From contig JAQFVV010000317.1 in NCBI GenBank assembly GCA_028023455.1, forward strand, positions 751,501 through 815,500: a stretch of DNA of 64,000 nucleotides, read 5' to 3'. The notes under the pieces are model-generated. The model was not told the origin of the DNA. It saw nothing but the letters and a program-made list of their open reading frames with translations, and did no database searches. A program made the translations under genes and the position numbers. This DNA comes from Epiperipatus broadwayi (lineage: Eukaryota; Onychophora; Udeonychophora; Euonychophora; Peripatidae). Shown in pieces: positions 35,776 through 48,400 of this stretch (the stretch's first letter is position 1; the number at the start of each line of letters is the position of its first letter).

Positions 35776-38090
35776 ATTTATGTATTATATCTAGTGCATG
35801 CCATAACTTTGTAGCTGGATAAACAAATACCAATTAAAATAGAGCAAAGGTTACTTTAACCCCAAAATGAAATGGAATTACTGTTAGCACAAATAAAGAC
35901 TTGCCTCTCAAACTGATTAATCTATTGGATAATGAAATCCAAGAGCATCAATCAAACATTAAATCTATGTGTTTTACAATATTGATGAATGAGGTAGACC
36001 ATGCAATCTTACATAAAGTAACATTATATAATAATAATTTATTTACAAGTATACTTATTAATTGATGTACAATTTATTTTCTTTAATAAAATTAACAGAT
36101 CATGTAACTAATTTATTTACAAAATATAATCATTAATTGATATGCTATTTATTTCTTTAACAAAGTCCTTTAATCTTTGTATATCATAGTATTAATATAT
36201 TTATAGATAATATAACTCATTTGCCATATGTTTAACCCTGACTTTAATAAACTTAAATATAATTCTATGGCTGTATGATTTTATAAATATAACATTTCTT
36301 GGAATCATTTGTCTTCTAGTACTTACCCATACACATGCCCTATATAGGATAAACATCAATGCTATCTTAATCCTAAACATAAAACTCTTATATAATAATA
36401 ACTATAAAAGATGACTTTTTGGTACTAACTGAATATATCTTTTATACAATAATTATAAGGAGTGGTCTTTTGGTCCTAAATCCAATTTAATATAATTACA
36501 ATTTATACAGGAATGGCTCATTCTGAGATCAATCCCTAACTCATTAAACTGATAGGAATGTATTTTCACATATGGATGTGAACATATGTAAACTATTAAA
36601 CATTGAACAAACAACTGTACATATAAAAATTTAACTATAGAAATAATTACATTATTACCATGGTTATTTGAGATATAGACATTTTATATGAATATGTTGC
36701 ACTTACATGATTATCATTATTTCTTACCACCTTTTCCTTTTCTTAATAACTTAAGAGAAGTTATTATGAATTCATTTCTTTCTTCTTTTTTTTTAAATTG
36801 AGTTTTTTTTTTTTTTCCAAATAATATCTGGCAAGCATTATTTACAAATTTAGGTTAGTTAAATAAAGTACAAATCAGATTTTAATTATAAGACTCAGCA
36901 AACAAAGTAATTATCATTTAGTTATTTCTGACAAATATTACAAATTTGTTTAGGGTGATAATATAGTCTTTTAATTTCTAGATGCCATTTAAATAAATGT
37001 TAATTCTTCATTTTGCCCAAAGTTATTCAAATTATTCTCCCAAGTATTCCAGATTAGATCTAGCTAATTGTTAGTAATGTACCCTTTTTTATTCACAAAG
37101 CATGGGGATTTGAATAAAGTAGTATTCCAGTCTGATTAAAAGAAAAGAAAAATTTTTTTTTACATCAAAACTTAATTTTTTTCTAAACATCATTTTAGTT
37201 CTTTTTTAAATTGAAATGAATAATATATTGTTAATATTAGAATGGTTTGAGTTCTGGACAAAAGTTGGCTGATCCACAAATGTTTTACTGATCTGGACAG
37301 ACAAAAATATAATAGATAATAAATGCACTTGGATAGCCCCAAAATATAATAACCAGATGACTGAATCAGCTGATCCACAGATGGATTTATAATAATTTTG
37401 ATCTACATTATAATAGAATCATGAATTTGTAAGGTACCAATGAGTCCAAAGATAAGTATTTTTGCTTGACAAAGAAAATAAAACTCAGTAAATAAATAGT
37501 TAATTTGCTAATGAGGTGAGATGTTGTGTAAAACTAAACATTTTAGTAATGAAATGAATTGTGTAATAAAACAATTTCAGTAATAGGTAAATCAAATGAT
37601 GCCCAGAATAATAATAAAAATATAAATTCATTAAGATAAACATCAACTCCTTATGATAGTTAAGATAAATAACACAACTTTAATTTTAATAATTGCAATC
37701 TAACATAATTCATATATTTATAAATCTATCCCTGCCAGATTGCAATTGCTAGACATGATTTATATCTATTTAAAAATATATTTATTGACATAATAAAATT
37801 GTACAGATGAATAATAAATACACTTAGTTAATGTTGGTCTGGTAGATGTATGCCAGAACCATTCTCTGCACTAGCAGGTTGATATATGAGTAAATACGTA
37901 CTATTTTGTTGGTATTCCCACCCCTTTTGAGGTTGACCCAATAATGCTAACTTATCAGCTGGGATACATGTAGTGTGAAATCAATGCCTCTCTAGTAGAA
38001 TCCAACATGTTGCAACATAGACTACTTCTTCCACAATACACTACAATGTGGATATATCAGGTCCAAAATTCATGTAGTCTGTGGGCCATA

Positions 38091-41000
38091 CTAGTAGGCT
38101 CCATGTATTATTAAACAAAAATCTAGAGGATAGTATCTTGTCTTATTTTGAAGAGCTTTGAGCCTATCACAAAACATAGCATTGGGGTCCGGTGTTGGTT
38201 GGGTGAACTTTGTCCTGCACCTTGTGTACCAAAAAGCATATGTCAGGAAGATAGATAACCTGATAACTGTAAAGTCTCCAGAGAAGAGACAACCCCTGAT
38301 GTCCAGGATTTTATTCATTGCTATAATGCAGTGTTGAGAGATGACACTTCGAATACTGTTATATCCTGGACATATATTTAACAGATGATTAAAGGTCTCT
38401 CCTCTAGAACAGGCATGACAAATTGGGTCTATTTTATTTAGAAACCATTTATAGTATAAGAATGTATTAGTTGGCATGGAGCCCATATTCACCTTGATCA
38501 GATAATCCAAAAGTATGGGCTCCAGTAGCAGACATTTAAATATTGTGGTGATTTTATGATTGCTGCACCCTTTGTGAGCATAAATAACTGTATTTTCAGG
38601 ATTCAGCAGGCGATGTGCCTGCCAGATGTTGATTTTATCATTAAACTCTGTTGTTAAGTGCCCGATGTATAGAGATTGTTGTTTAATAATGATGTCAAGC
38701 CATGTGTGTTTACTGGGGGGAGGTCTGTCAGTAGGTATTACAGTCTCTATAATATCTGATAGAGGGTACTTTTTTCCCATGTTTATTAAAAGTGAATGCC
38801 CTTTTTGTAAATTGATTGTCTGAATTGAATGGAGACCCACACTGTTCTGTCTCCTGTGAAACTGAAGTCTGCGGATGCGAATTGCAGTGGTCTGACCTCT
38901 CCATAAGAGCTGACCACAGAGCCTCCAAATTTGTAAGCTGAATGATTTGGTAACTGTTATTATTGGCAGATAGTAATTTATGCTCGCCATAATCTTCATA
39001 TTAATCAGAGCAATCTTCCCTTGTAGGGACAGGTATGTCCTTGACAGCAACTGAACCACCTTAGTAGCATTGCTTATGATGGATTTTTGTAGGCAGACAG
39101 ACATAGCAGTCTGTGACTTGAAGATAGGAAACCCCAGAAAACACTGAGGTTCCGCTAAAAAAATTGGATAGTATTTTCCTACAGTGTTGATGCACCAGGA
39201 TGATGACTTGTGAGGATTGATGGATAATTTATAATCTTTAATATAATTGGTAATTATGGAATGAAGTGTCTTCAGATGATTACGGGATGGAAGAATCACA
39301 AGTATGTCATCCATGTATGCGAAAACCTTGATGTTTTTCTTAAGCTGGGGCACATATATACGTGGAAGCTGATCTAGCTCTTTAATCAGAGGGTCAATGT
39401 ACTTTATGAACAATAGACCACTCAATGGTAATCCTTGTGGTATGGATCTTGAAGGGGCAAATCCATCTAAGTAATGTCCATTTATGGAAATATGAATATG
39501 CCTATTATTCAGGAGATTGTCCAATATCTGAATTATCTGTTTTGATATGTCCAACTGAGATAGCAATTCAAGAAGAATGTTGACATCTACTGTATCAAAA
39601 GCATTGGACACATCCAGCTGAACTGCCACAGGCCGGGATTTTCTGTTAGATCTAATGTGATCAAGCATAATTTTCACTTCACCGGTTGCAGTCAGTGCTG
39701 ATGATCCCTTCCTTGCATATAAGAGAGGCCGATATATCCTGTAGAATGGCATCCTGAATTTTTTTTTTTATTATACCCTCCATGACTTTGAACAAAATTG
39801 GTGTCATCGATATCGGCCTGATACTGCTAAGAGAGGTAGGATCCCGGTTCTTTTTAATGAATGGGACCGTGGCAATTGGATATAGGTTAGGAATTACTCT
39901 TCTTTCAATGGTGAGGTAGTTGAACATGTTTAATATAATCCTCGCAGTAAAAAAAATTAAAAACTTCGGGATGGCATGAATCCCAGGATGAACACTGTCA
40001 GGGAGACCCTGCAACCTTCTGGTGATGACCTGGAATGTAATACCATGATCTGCCTCTCCGGTTGTGCCCAACCACTCCAAGGCAGGGTTTGTGCGGTAAC
40101 CTAATAGCAGGTTTTGAAAGTGGCTCTATGTGTAAAATCATATTTGCATCAGTAAGGCTGCCACCACTGATGAGCAATGAAGTAGGAACTTCCTGTTTCT
40201 TTCTGGCCCCCAGAGCCCACCTGAGATAGCCCCACATCCAGCAATGTTGAGCTGGCAGGTAATTCTTTGCATGTTTTGTAGCTATTATCTCTGCTACTGC
40301 TGACTGTTTCAATCTGTATGAAGCTTTTAGATCAAGTAAGTAGTCAATATTGTGATCCTGACCATCAAAGTTTTTAATTTTCCAATTCAGGCTGTCCAAT
40401 TCATGCATCAGTGTGGTTGTTCCCTTAAGCTTGAAGGTGTATTGAGTAATCAGCGACTGAATAATGCCTATAAATGTAGTCCAGGCCTCGACTGGGTGTA
40501 GGTTTATGAGGTTCACCTTGTGAAAAAGAATGTAGGCCTCTGAGAAAAATGTCTCAGTGACGTTGGTTTTAGTGAACATTCTGAGATTCCGGTTGACTTT
40601 AATTTGTTGAAAGTTGTTCAGCTCTAGGGATGCCATAATCACAAAATGATCTGAAAAGGCTGACAGTTGCAGTCTAGCCTCTATCCCATAGTGCAATTCG
40701 GCCGAGTAGAACATTAGATCAATGAGTGTGTGACTGTTTTTGTATGAATGAAAATGCATCAGGTGAAAATAAACCCCTCCCATTGAGAAATACTTTGTTG
40801 AGTATAGGTAAATATTTCTTTGTGAAGGACTCGTAGGAGATGTTAAACTCACCGAGCAGAATGGTAGGTGCATTGTTATTAATTAGTAATTAGGTTAATT
40901 GTGTGGACTATTTTCAGCAGTGTTGCATGAACATTGGGGCTGTATCCATAAATCACATTGAAAGTATTCAAGGAGAAGGTAAACTCCATGGCAATTAGGT

Positions 41001-41262
41001 TCTGATCTAGATAAATTATTCTGAAGGAGGTTGGAGCCAGAAGATTATTTATTATTACCTCAACTCCTTCCCTAGCAGCATGACCTGTAGATAATTGGGT
41101 GAATCCTATTTTACTAAGTTCTGATTTTATGAAGTAGTTTGAGTTTAGGTGATATTTTGTTTCGCCTCCTATGAACAACATATGTGGTGAGTTTTGCTTA
41201 ACGAAATGCCTGATGGCATTAATACGACCTAGGGAATTTCATTGACAGCAGAGATTAAACAT
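38091..41262 (-). pseudogene. LINE copy 2 ORF2: AP endonuclease and reverse transcriptase
   Basis: The endonuclease starts near 41262 (CCQ-stop-NSLGRINAIRHF, with TGA where Trp would fit). It continues at 41181-40879 and 40873-39998 with GEFNIS (Asp to Glu in the GDFN block) and SDHFVI. The reverse transcriptase runs through 40080-39679 (FIKKNRDPTSLSSIRPISMT) and an intact 553-codon frame at 39752-38091. That frame has KGSSALTATGEVKIML, AVQLDVSNAFDTVD, IPQGLPLSGLLF and FAYMDDILVILPS (the catalytic Asp pair is encoded about 39305-39322). Its C-terminal knuckle is CHACSRGETFNHLLNIC. Frameshifts near 40876, 40000 and 39720 and the early stop mark it as inactive, but it is the best-preserved protein in the window. 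Confidence 0.92.
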
Positions 41263-41269
41263 TTATTGT

Positions 41270-44200
41270 TATCCATTGCAAGATGGCCCGCTAGATTCCA
41301 CCGCAGGTGGTTTCAATGAAGTATTAGCAGACTTTTTTTTATTAATTTCCTTGCGGATGTTTGGAGGGATGTTTAAATCTGAAGTGGGGAGATCCACAGG
41401 TAAACCATTGGTAGGATAACTAGTTACCAAATCAGATGGAAGATTAATCTTGCGTTTCTTTTCTGTGGCTCCTTTATGCTTATTGTTAGTTGCATTTGAT
41501 ATTGTGGGTTTGGACTTTTGCCTGTGGGAATGCTATCTCTTGTTCTCCTGAGCTAGGACTAGATACAACCCATGGTTTTTTTTTATGATTGGTGTTAGGA
41601 ATGATGAATGTCTCCATCTCATCTGCAGACCAGGAAGCGGCAGAATCTACCAGTATTTGGTAAGAGTGGTATTTTCATTACTCTCAGCTATCAGTGTGTC
41701 ACTAGGACTTGGTGAGATGTTATATTTATCTTGGGTGGAGTTAGGTTTCGGTATTTCCATCTTTTTTTTGGTTTGGTTTGATCTTGGTTTACATTGTTTT
41801 CACCAGCCCTATTACCAGACGCTGTGACTGAGCCGAAACCTAGGCCTTCATTCAAATTCCTAGGTTCATTATTGTGGGAATCTTTTGGTTTTGAATCCAA
41901 CGGCCTTTGATTATTCTTTTGGTTTTTGTGACTATTGTTATGCGATGTGTTATGTTTGTAATCCTGATTATTGTTAATTAAGGAGGGCTGATTCCTTTCA
42001 TGTATATTGTTTTGGTTTTTGTGACTATTGTTATGCGATGTGTTATGTTTGTAATCCTGATTATTAATTAAGGAGGGCTGATTCCTTTCATGTATTAGGA
42101 TACTTTTTTTATTTGATGCTTTGAGTTCATCCTGCTGTTCTACATTGTTGTGTTGTGCACTCGGTTGTTGTGAAGCATGTTGCACCTCCGGAACTGAATG
42201 AGAAGTCTGTTGTTGCCTACATCTGTGAGTGTGACCTTTTTTTGACCACAAGATGTACATATACGATTCAAATACTCCTTAATCAGGTGTGTTCTTTCTC
42301 CACAGTAGAAGCACTGTGGCCTAACCCCTGAAAAAGATAATATCATGGGACAGCCTCTAGCCGACAACACTGTTGGAATATCTGTTGGCACTATTCCCTT
42401 TTTAGGAGCAGTCTAAATGTTGCTTTGTTCGAGAGAATGTTGTTAAATGTTTTGTCAATTGGAAGGTAGGTGAAACTAGTCACCTTGCCAAAGGGTTCCA
42501 ATATCTCTTGTAAATAAGATTCATCTATTCCTGTAATGCAATCTTTTATTGACCCATTTAGAGTGGATGAGCTGTTTATATCTACAGTTACTATGATCTT
42601 ATCATCCAATACTTTAAATTTGCTTTTAAAGTTATTTCTGCCAGCCCAGGTCTTGAATTTGACTGCTATATAGCGGTCATTCGGATGGGTAGAGATCCTA
42701 TGTATTTTGTTTGCAATATTTGCTCTCCTAATTAACTCAAATAAGGCACTCATTGGAAATTTAAACAGAGCATACTTTAGGTCCGTTACTGCTAGTATAA
42801 TACTCTTATCATTGCTATAGTTAGCCAGCGATTTCAGAAGCATGTTTGGAATAGTCAGGTTAAAATTTGAGACAATAGTATTCATTTGCTCCACTGAAAG
42901 TTGATTTAGTGTAATATTACTTTGAATTGGATCCACTTGCACCAGATCATCTATATGGTGTGATTGCTGTTCTATCAACTCAAGAATGTCCATTCCCACA
43001 GTTTTTTGATTTGCATTGCTGGCTTGGTGATCAGTATTGTGACCTGCAGGAAGAAAGGGTTGGCCATTGCTAGAGTGGTTAACCGACCCAGATGTGTTAT
43101 TCCAGCCCGAGCTGCACTAGCATATGACATAGGAAATGTGATTCATTTAGTTTCATCAGCAGGGTTAGTTTGTAGTTTAGTATAATTTGCATTATTTGTG
43201 TGTGTGAGATTTAACAAATTGTGATCAAGTTCATCTTGTTTTCCCATCAATAAGGTATGTTTTGAAGTGACAGGAGGGGAGACATTATTATGACAAGTGT
43301 TGAGTGGTAGATGACCAGCTATGATATGAGATTCTAACTGATGTTCAAACGATTGTATTTGTAAATTATTTTTTATTTCTATTTGGATAGTGTATTTGCT
43401 TGAGCCATCCCGTGTCATTTCTAGTGCTGTTATGAACAATTAAACTGGGAAATGATTCACTATCTTTTTGACTATGATTAGATAGTAATTTTGTGCTTGG
43501 ATGCTTATCATCTGGGCTTAATGCAAGGGGATTTGTATATACAGTTTTATTAGCTTTTGGCTTATATGCGTTTATAATGTTCGTTTTATCTTCTGATGTG
43601 GAAGAAAAACAGTCAGCATCATCAGCTAGCACCCTCTGTTCACCAGAAATGGGTTGATTTTGAGTTAACTGGTATGTTAGTATATTTTGGGGCAGGATTT
43701 TGGATGTTTGATGACTCCAACTGGGGTTGGATTTAGGTGTATTGTGCGACTTCCGGTTATTAAGTTTGGTTTTGCAGCCATTGGCAGTGCCATCCGCCTT
43801 CACATGTACGATTGACATATTCTCAGATATTGATGTATTAAGTATGGAATGGTTTTTTTTTTTCAACATTATTTCCTTTTTCCTTTTCATTAGATTCCGG
43901 ATTATTCCTACTATGACCTGATTTATTGAGATTGTCCGATTTACAATCATTTTCCTGATAGTTATACTCATCGGGAGTCTCGTAATTGATATATAATGGT
44001 CTTTGTTACATTAGTTCCAGAGCACAAGATATCGGCATTATCGGAATTGGGATTTGTATTTATTTCTACTCTGTCTTCTATTGTGATTTCATTACTAATA
44101 ATGGGGTTTGCCTCATCAGATAGAACTTTAGTTTTATTTTGTTTTGAAATATTAGGTGCTGTTTCATAATTGCTCTCACTGTTTTCAATTATTTCTATAT

Positions 44201-45331
44201 GTTGTGTGTCTCTGCTATCGCTATTACATTTATTAAGAGCCTTAGACTTAAGCTTTACATTCGTATTTTTATTCGCACTGTTAATTCTATTGCTTCTACG
44301 TTTTGTCACTTTGACTACAGCGCCAGTCGTATCAAAGCATGGCGAGCAGTAATCTAAAGTGATACCGTCATTAATTATTTCATTTGACTTTCCGGTGTTT
44401 ATTTCTAGAGGTTTTTTATCAGTGTATTTTTTTTCTTATCAATACCATTATTATTAATTTTGTAGCAGGTTTTTTTATTAGATTTTTTAAATAATCTAAG
44501 CGACTGTTGTTTCTTCTTATTATGATTCATTTTTTTATACTTGGTAAATGCATTGAAGCTGCTGGCTGTATCATCGCTGATTTTTGCCGGAATGTTAGCC
44601 GTGATAGGAACTAATTTATCTGTAAGTAAATTTTTGATTTTTTTAATTTTGGGGGAGTTTGAACAATTGTAACTTTTAATTAATTTCAGACATTTGTTAT
44701 AGTTGGTCTTAATATTACTTGAGCTTTGCATGGAATGTATATAGAGACTATTTGTTTGCTCTTCTGCAACAGGCCCTGTTTTACCGCAATCAAAGTGCTC
44801 GGCGTTTTGTGTAGAGCCTAGGTTCATGTTATAGTGCGGGCTTGTGGTTACGTTCATATTTATGTTATCTTGTAACTCGTTATTTTTATTTATTTTTCCT
44901 AAATTAGTTATATTAGACATATTTAAGGATTGTCCAAAAGGCATATTTTGATGTTGATTCAATGGATTTGGTGCTTCAGTAAGATTGCTACAGCTGGCTG
45001 TTTGTATTTCTGCATTAGGTGAACTTCCAATGAAGTCTCTGGTGCTAATGTCTACCATTAGACCTTCGATCACGTCTTCAAGAGGTTTTTTCTCTACGAC
45101 ATATTTTATAGTTTTATTTTTATTTATTTTTTTTTTAAGCAAAAGAAACGGATCCTCTTTTTTGGATCTTGTTAAAATACTCCAAGAACCTTTGTTAGAT
45201 TTATTTTGTATTTTAATTTTCCTATTACTAGAATGATTTTGCTTTGTAATTTGGTCTATGTTAGCCGCCTTTATGCACGGAACAAATTTTACATTATAAT
45301 TCAGATTGTCAGTAACCGAACTCACATCCAT
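41270..45331 (-). pseudogene. LINE copy 2 ORF1, unusually long, with RRM-like region and CCHC knuckle
   Basis: The chain starts at MDVSSVTDNLNYNVKFVPCI (45331) and continues through frames 45331-44405, 44309-43968, 43971-43366, 43439-43143, 42999-42391, 42391-42140 and 42260-41691. The tail PPAVESSGPSCNG ends near 41270. The first part, about 600-750 codons, is low-complexity Asn/Lys/Ser-rich. A folded region follows (NDRYIAVKFKTWAGRNNFKS, then GIDESYLQEILEPFGKVTSF), which looks RRM-like. The first knuckle reads CFYCGERTHLIKEY, so its last Cys is replaced by Tyr here, whereas copy 1 keeps it. A second CTSCG follows. Total length of about 1,350 codons is long for a LINE ORF1, even allowing for frameshifts. 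Confidence 0.8.
41918..42103 (-). repeat. 93-bp tandem duplication within LINE copy 2 ORF1
   Basis: Two adjacent copies, offset 93 bases (GGTTTTTGTG at 41921 and 42014), encode a repeated Asn/His-rich peptide including HERNQPSLINN and DYKHNTSHNNSHKNQ. Being a multiple of three, it kept the frame when it arose. The second copy differs by a 3-base indel. Confidence 0.85.
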
Positions 45332-45478
45332 TTAGATAAACTTTAAGAACCCCTTACCTTAAACGATTTCAAGGCCTTTTTTCCGATGGTAATAAATTTG
45401 GGGAATCTTTAATAAAAAAAAACTTTGGGAGCTCAGGAAAGTGCTTCCTACTCAGACTATGGTAGGTGGCATAGATGA

Positions 45479-48400
45479 TTTATATCTAAAGATCATTAAC
45501 ATGCATACTCACAAAAATGGTTAAATACATAATCTTTCACTTGACAAATGAAAATTTTTATATTATTTTTTAATATCTCCTATTCTTTAAATCAAGTAAT
45601 GCTTCTAGTATAATAGTCATACATTTAGACTAAAATCTTAAATATTATCTATGTTTTAATTTCGATTTGTTTTCCAAAAATTACATTAATAACCAACTTA
45701 AGTCTTACTTCATTTTAATAGTTGTATGCGTATTGAATAATAAATAAATTGCATTGATAATTAAAATTATTAAAGAGGAAGACAAATTAGGTATCTAACA
45801 ATATGTTACTGTTATTTTTTGGGTATTAAAATAAGTAAAAGTTATTTGATTAGATAATTTTAGAGAAGACTTATTTATTGTATTCATTACCAGGTTCAGC
45901 ACTTAACTTGAGATTACGGTTTTATTCTCCTGCAGTGTATTTTTTAATATTCTCATGATGACAAATGAAGACTTAGGATTTAATAAGCATTGTAATTATT
46001 AGATGATATCCAACTATTACTTTTATAAACTATGCAATACATGGCAAATCCAATAGTTTGATGGCTTCGTTCATTTAGTATACCATTTGTTGATATTCAT
46101 TTTATTTGTTCTTATAGACACCAATTGGGGAGGATTTATGTTGCTCCCCTCCCATGTGAATTTTACTCACAATACATTGTATTTTCCATCAAAATTCCAC
46201 AAACTATTAATGAAAAGTAAATAAATAAAACAAAAATTTTGAAGAAAAATAAAGTGTATGTGTTCTTTTTGCTGATCTTGTTTCTGTTAGTTAATAACAA
46301 CAATAAAGCAGTCTTATAAACATTTCCTCATGAAACATGAGATCTGTCTTTTTGTAACCTTAATAAAGTCATTGCTATTATTTAATACGACTTTAAAAAA
46401 ATATTTTAGCCATTCATTCATTCAAAATTCAAATATATTTATCAAACATAGGATTTTTAATTGTTGTCTTTATTTATTCATTTGTGTACTATATAAGGAT
46501 AATAAATGATTTCTGTGTATGTCACATTACATATATGTAACTATTTATTTAAGTAAGATGAGAATTACTTCCGTGTTGTTTACATCCTGTTTTTGACATA
46601 TATTTCTGACTAAAAAAGAGATAATCTTGTTAATAAAATATATATATATATTGGCTCTTAAAATAAAGTGCATAAATTCAAACTTTTTTTTAAAAAAAAT
46701 AGTCAACTGTTAAAGTAGAAGCACAACCTTTTGAGTGGTGGTGCTTTTTTATTTTCACTGTTACTTGTCTGACTAATGACAGCTAGTATAGGAATTGAAG
46801 CTGTTGCCTTTAGACTGACTTTAGCCTTTTTTGTCAAAACAATACTCAGTTGAAAATGTATACTTATTTATCAGAGCTTATTTGGTTATTCTTTTTTTTT
46901 TCCTTTTTAAGGACAAGTTTACTGAATGATTTTTAAATATGATGAATTATCACACTAGATTGATTTACGGAATTATGTATATTGCAATGTGAATAGCTTC
47001 TTTAAATTAAAGTACATGAAGTAACACAAAACGGTTCTATTTTCTGCAATTTTTTTACATTATTTTCATCTTAATTAAAATAATTTAAGATTTTTAATTC
47101 AATTAGATCAATTTTGTTTTATTCAGTTATCTTTATTTTTATCTAATTAATTTCCTTTGCTTGAACTGTATTCAAAATTGTTTAATTTTGATCTGATTAA
47201 TTGCGTTAAATATTTTTTCTGTTTGTTTTTAATAAAATGAATTTTAAAATTTACCAATAGTAAAATCTTTTTTTTTTTTTTAAATCCTCTATTTATTACT
47301 CTCTGAACAATCTAAAAATATCAACTTAAATGTCAATCATATTCATGTCATTATTACAAAATCTTTTAATTGTTATATATACAAAAAAAAACTTTCATAT
47401 TCACCAGGTATGCTGCCAATGTGTATGAATATTAAATGTAATCTAAATACTGAAGAACTTTTTTTTTTTTTGAGAATTCATGTGTGATCTCACTATGATG
47501 TGAAAAAATTACAGAATGAAAATTTAGAATTTCATGCAGATTGAAGTGAAAGTTCTTTTGTAATCGACAAATATATAGAATATATAAAGTTACATTTTAT
47601 TATTTATAAAAATAAAGTTTTAATCCATCAATATTTGTATTATGAAAACTATTTATTTGTTCTTTTTCATTATGCAATTAGCATTTAAAGCAAAGTTTAG
47701 TTATGCTACTTAACCTTCAAGTTATATACACATTTAAAACACATAAATAATGACAAGTGAAAAATACCAATTATTCCTAAGATGCATTTCTGGTTGAATT
47801 AACCATCTTTAGTTGACCTAAGTCATACCTTTCAGTTATCATCTTTGTAATTTATTATTTATTTGAAATAAATTATTACAATTCAATTTTAAAATGCTAT
47901 ATTTTTGAATACACTCATTTTATATCATTTTTAACAAATGTATTATCTAAATATAATATTGTTAATTGAGTCTGTTCAAGAAATGTGATTATTGTAAATT
48001 CACTTGTAGTAAAAGTTTAATTATCTATATATTTGCAAAAAAATAAAAATTTAAACAATTCTGTTTAATATCAACATTATTATTGTTGTTACTGCTGCTA
48101 CTATTATTATTCAGCTGTTAAAATGTTACTTTTCTGTCAATAACAATTGTGATTATATTATTGTTGGCAATTGAACTCATAATGCAATGGGTAGCACATT
48201 TGCTTTATAATCTGGGTTTAAATCCAGGCCTGTTAAATTTATAATAAGGTTTGGGAGGGGAGAATCAGATACATTTTCCACAGCTAAACCAAGTAATCAT
48301 TCAGTATTGATTGGTAAATGAGTATTTCGCTTTTTTCTTTAATTAATGGATAAGACAAGGATAGAAAACTTGCTCAAACTTGATAGATGTCTTTTTTTCC

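Larger units (their letters stand above)
33173..37232. mobile_element. Large foldback element, arms about 1.3 kb, central decayed ORF
   Basis: The left arm (33173-34580) and right arm (about 35980-37232) are diverged reverse complements with many long matching blocks. Examples are TTAGCTAGATCTAATCTGGA against 37050-37075, ATTCCTATCAGTTTAATGAG against 36540-36562, and TGTTTGTTCAATGTTTAATA against 36596-36616. The outermost match is AACAAT (33173) with ATTGTT (37227-37232). The left arm carries an extra segment at about 33198-33240. The centre (34580-35980) holds broken frames for a lysine/glutamine/asparagine-rich protein. Long arms with a coding centre recall foldback or Maverick-type elements, but no polymerase, integrase or transposase is present. 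I cannot assign a superfamily. Confidence 0.75.
37765..45478 (-). mobile_element. Non-LTR retrotransposon (LINE) copy 2, nearly full length
   Basis: This - strand LINE of about 7.7 kb matches copy 1 (1-4851) in both proteins. From 5' to 3': a short 5' segment (about 45332-45478), a very long ORF1 region (45331-41270), ORF2 (41262-38091) and a 3' UTR with AATAAA on the - strand (37783-37788) near the end. The 3' end is estimated from alignment with copy 1, because a clear poly(A) is not seen. The 5' edge is set by where composition returns to AT-rich. Multiple frameshifts inactivate ORF1, but the reverse transcriptase part of ORF2 is open for 553 codons. Confidence 0.9.

Noticed and set aside
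38626-38928. Overlapping frames on both strands within the LINE reverse transcriptase region
   Set aside because: They are shadows of the 553-codon - strand frame.
41918-42103. Repeat with unit near 90 bp considered as a CRISPR-like or satellite array
   Set aside because: Only two adjacent copies, and they encode a duplicated peptide inside LINE ORF1.
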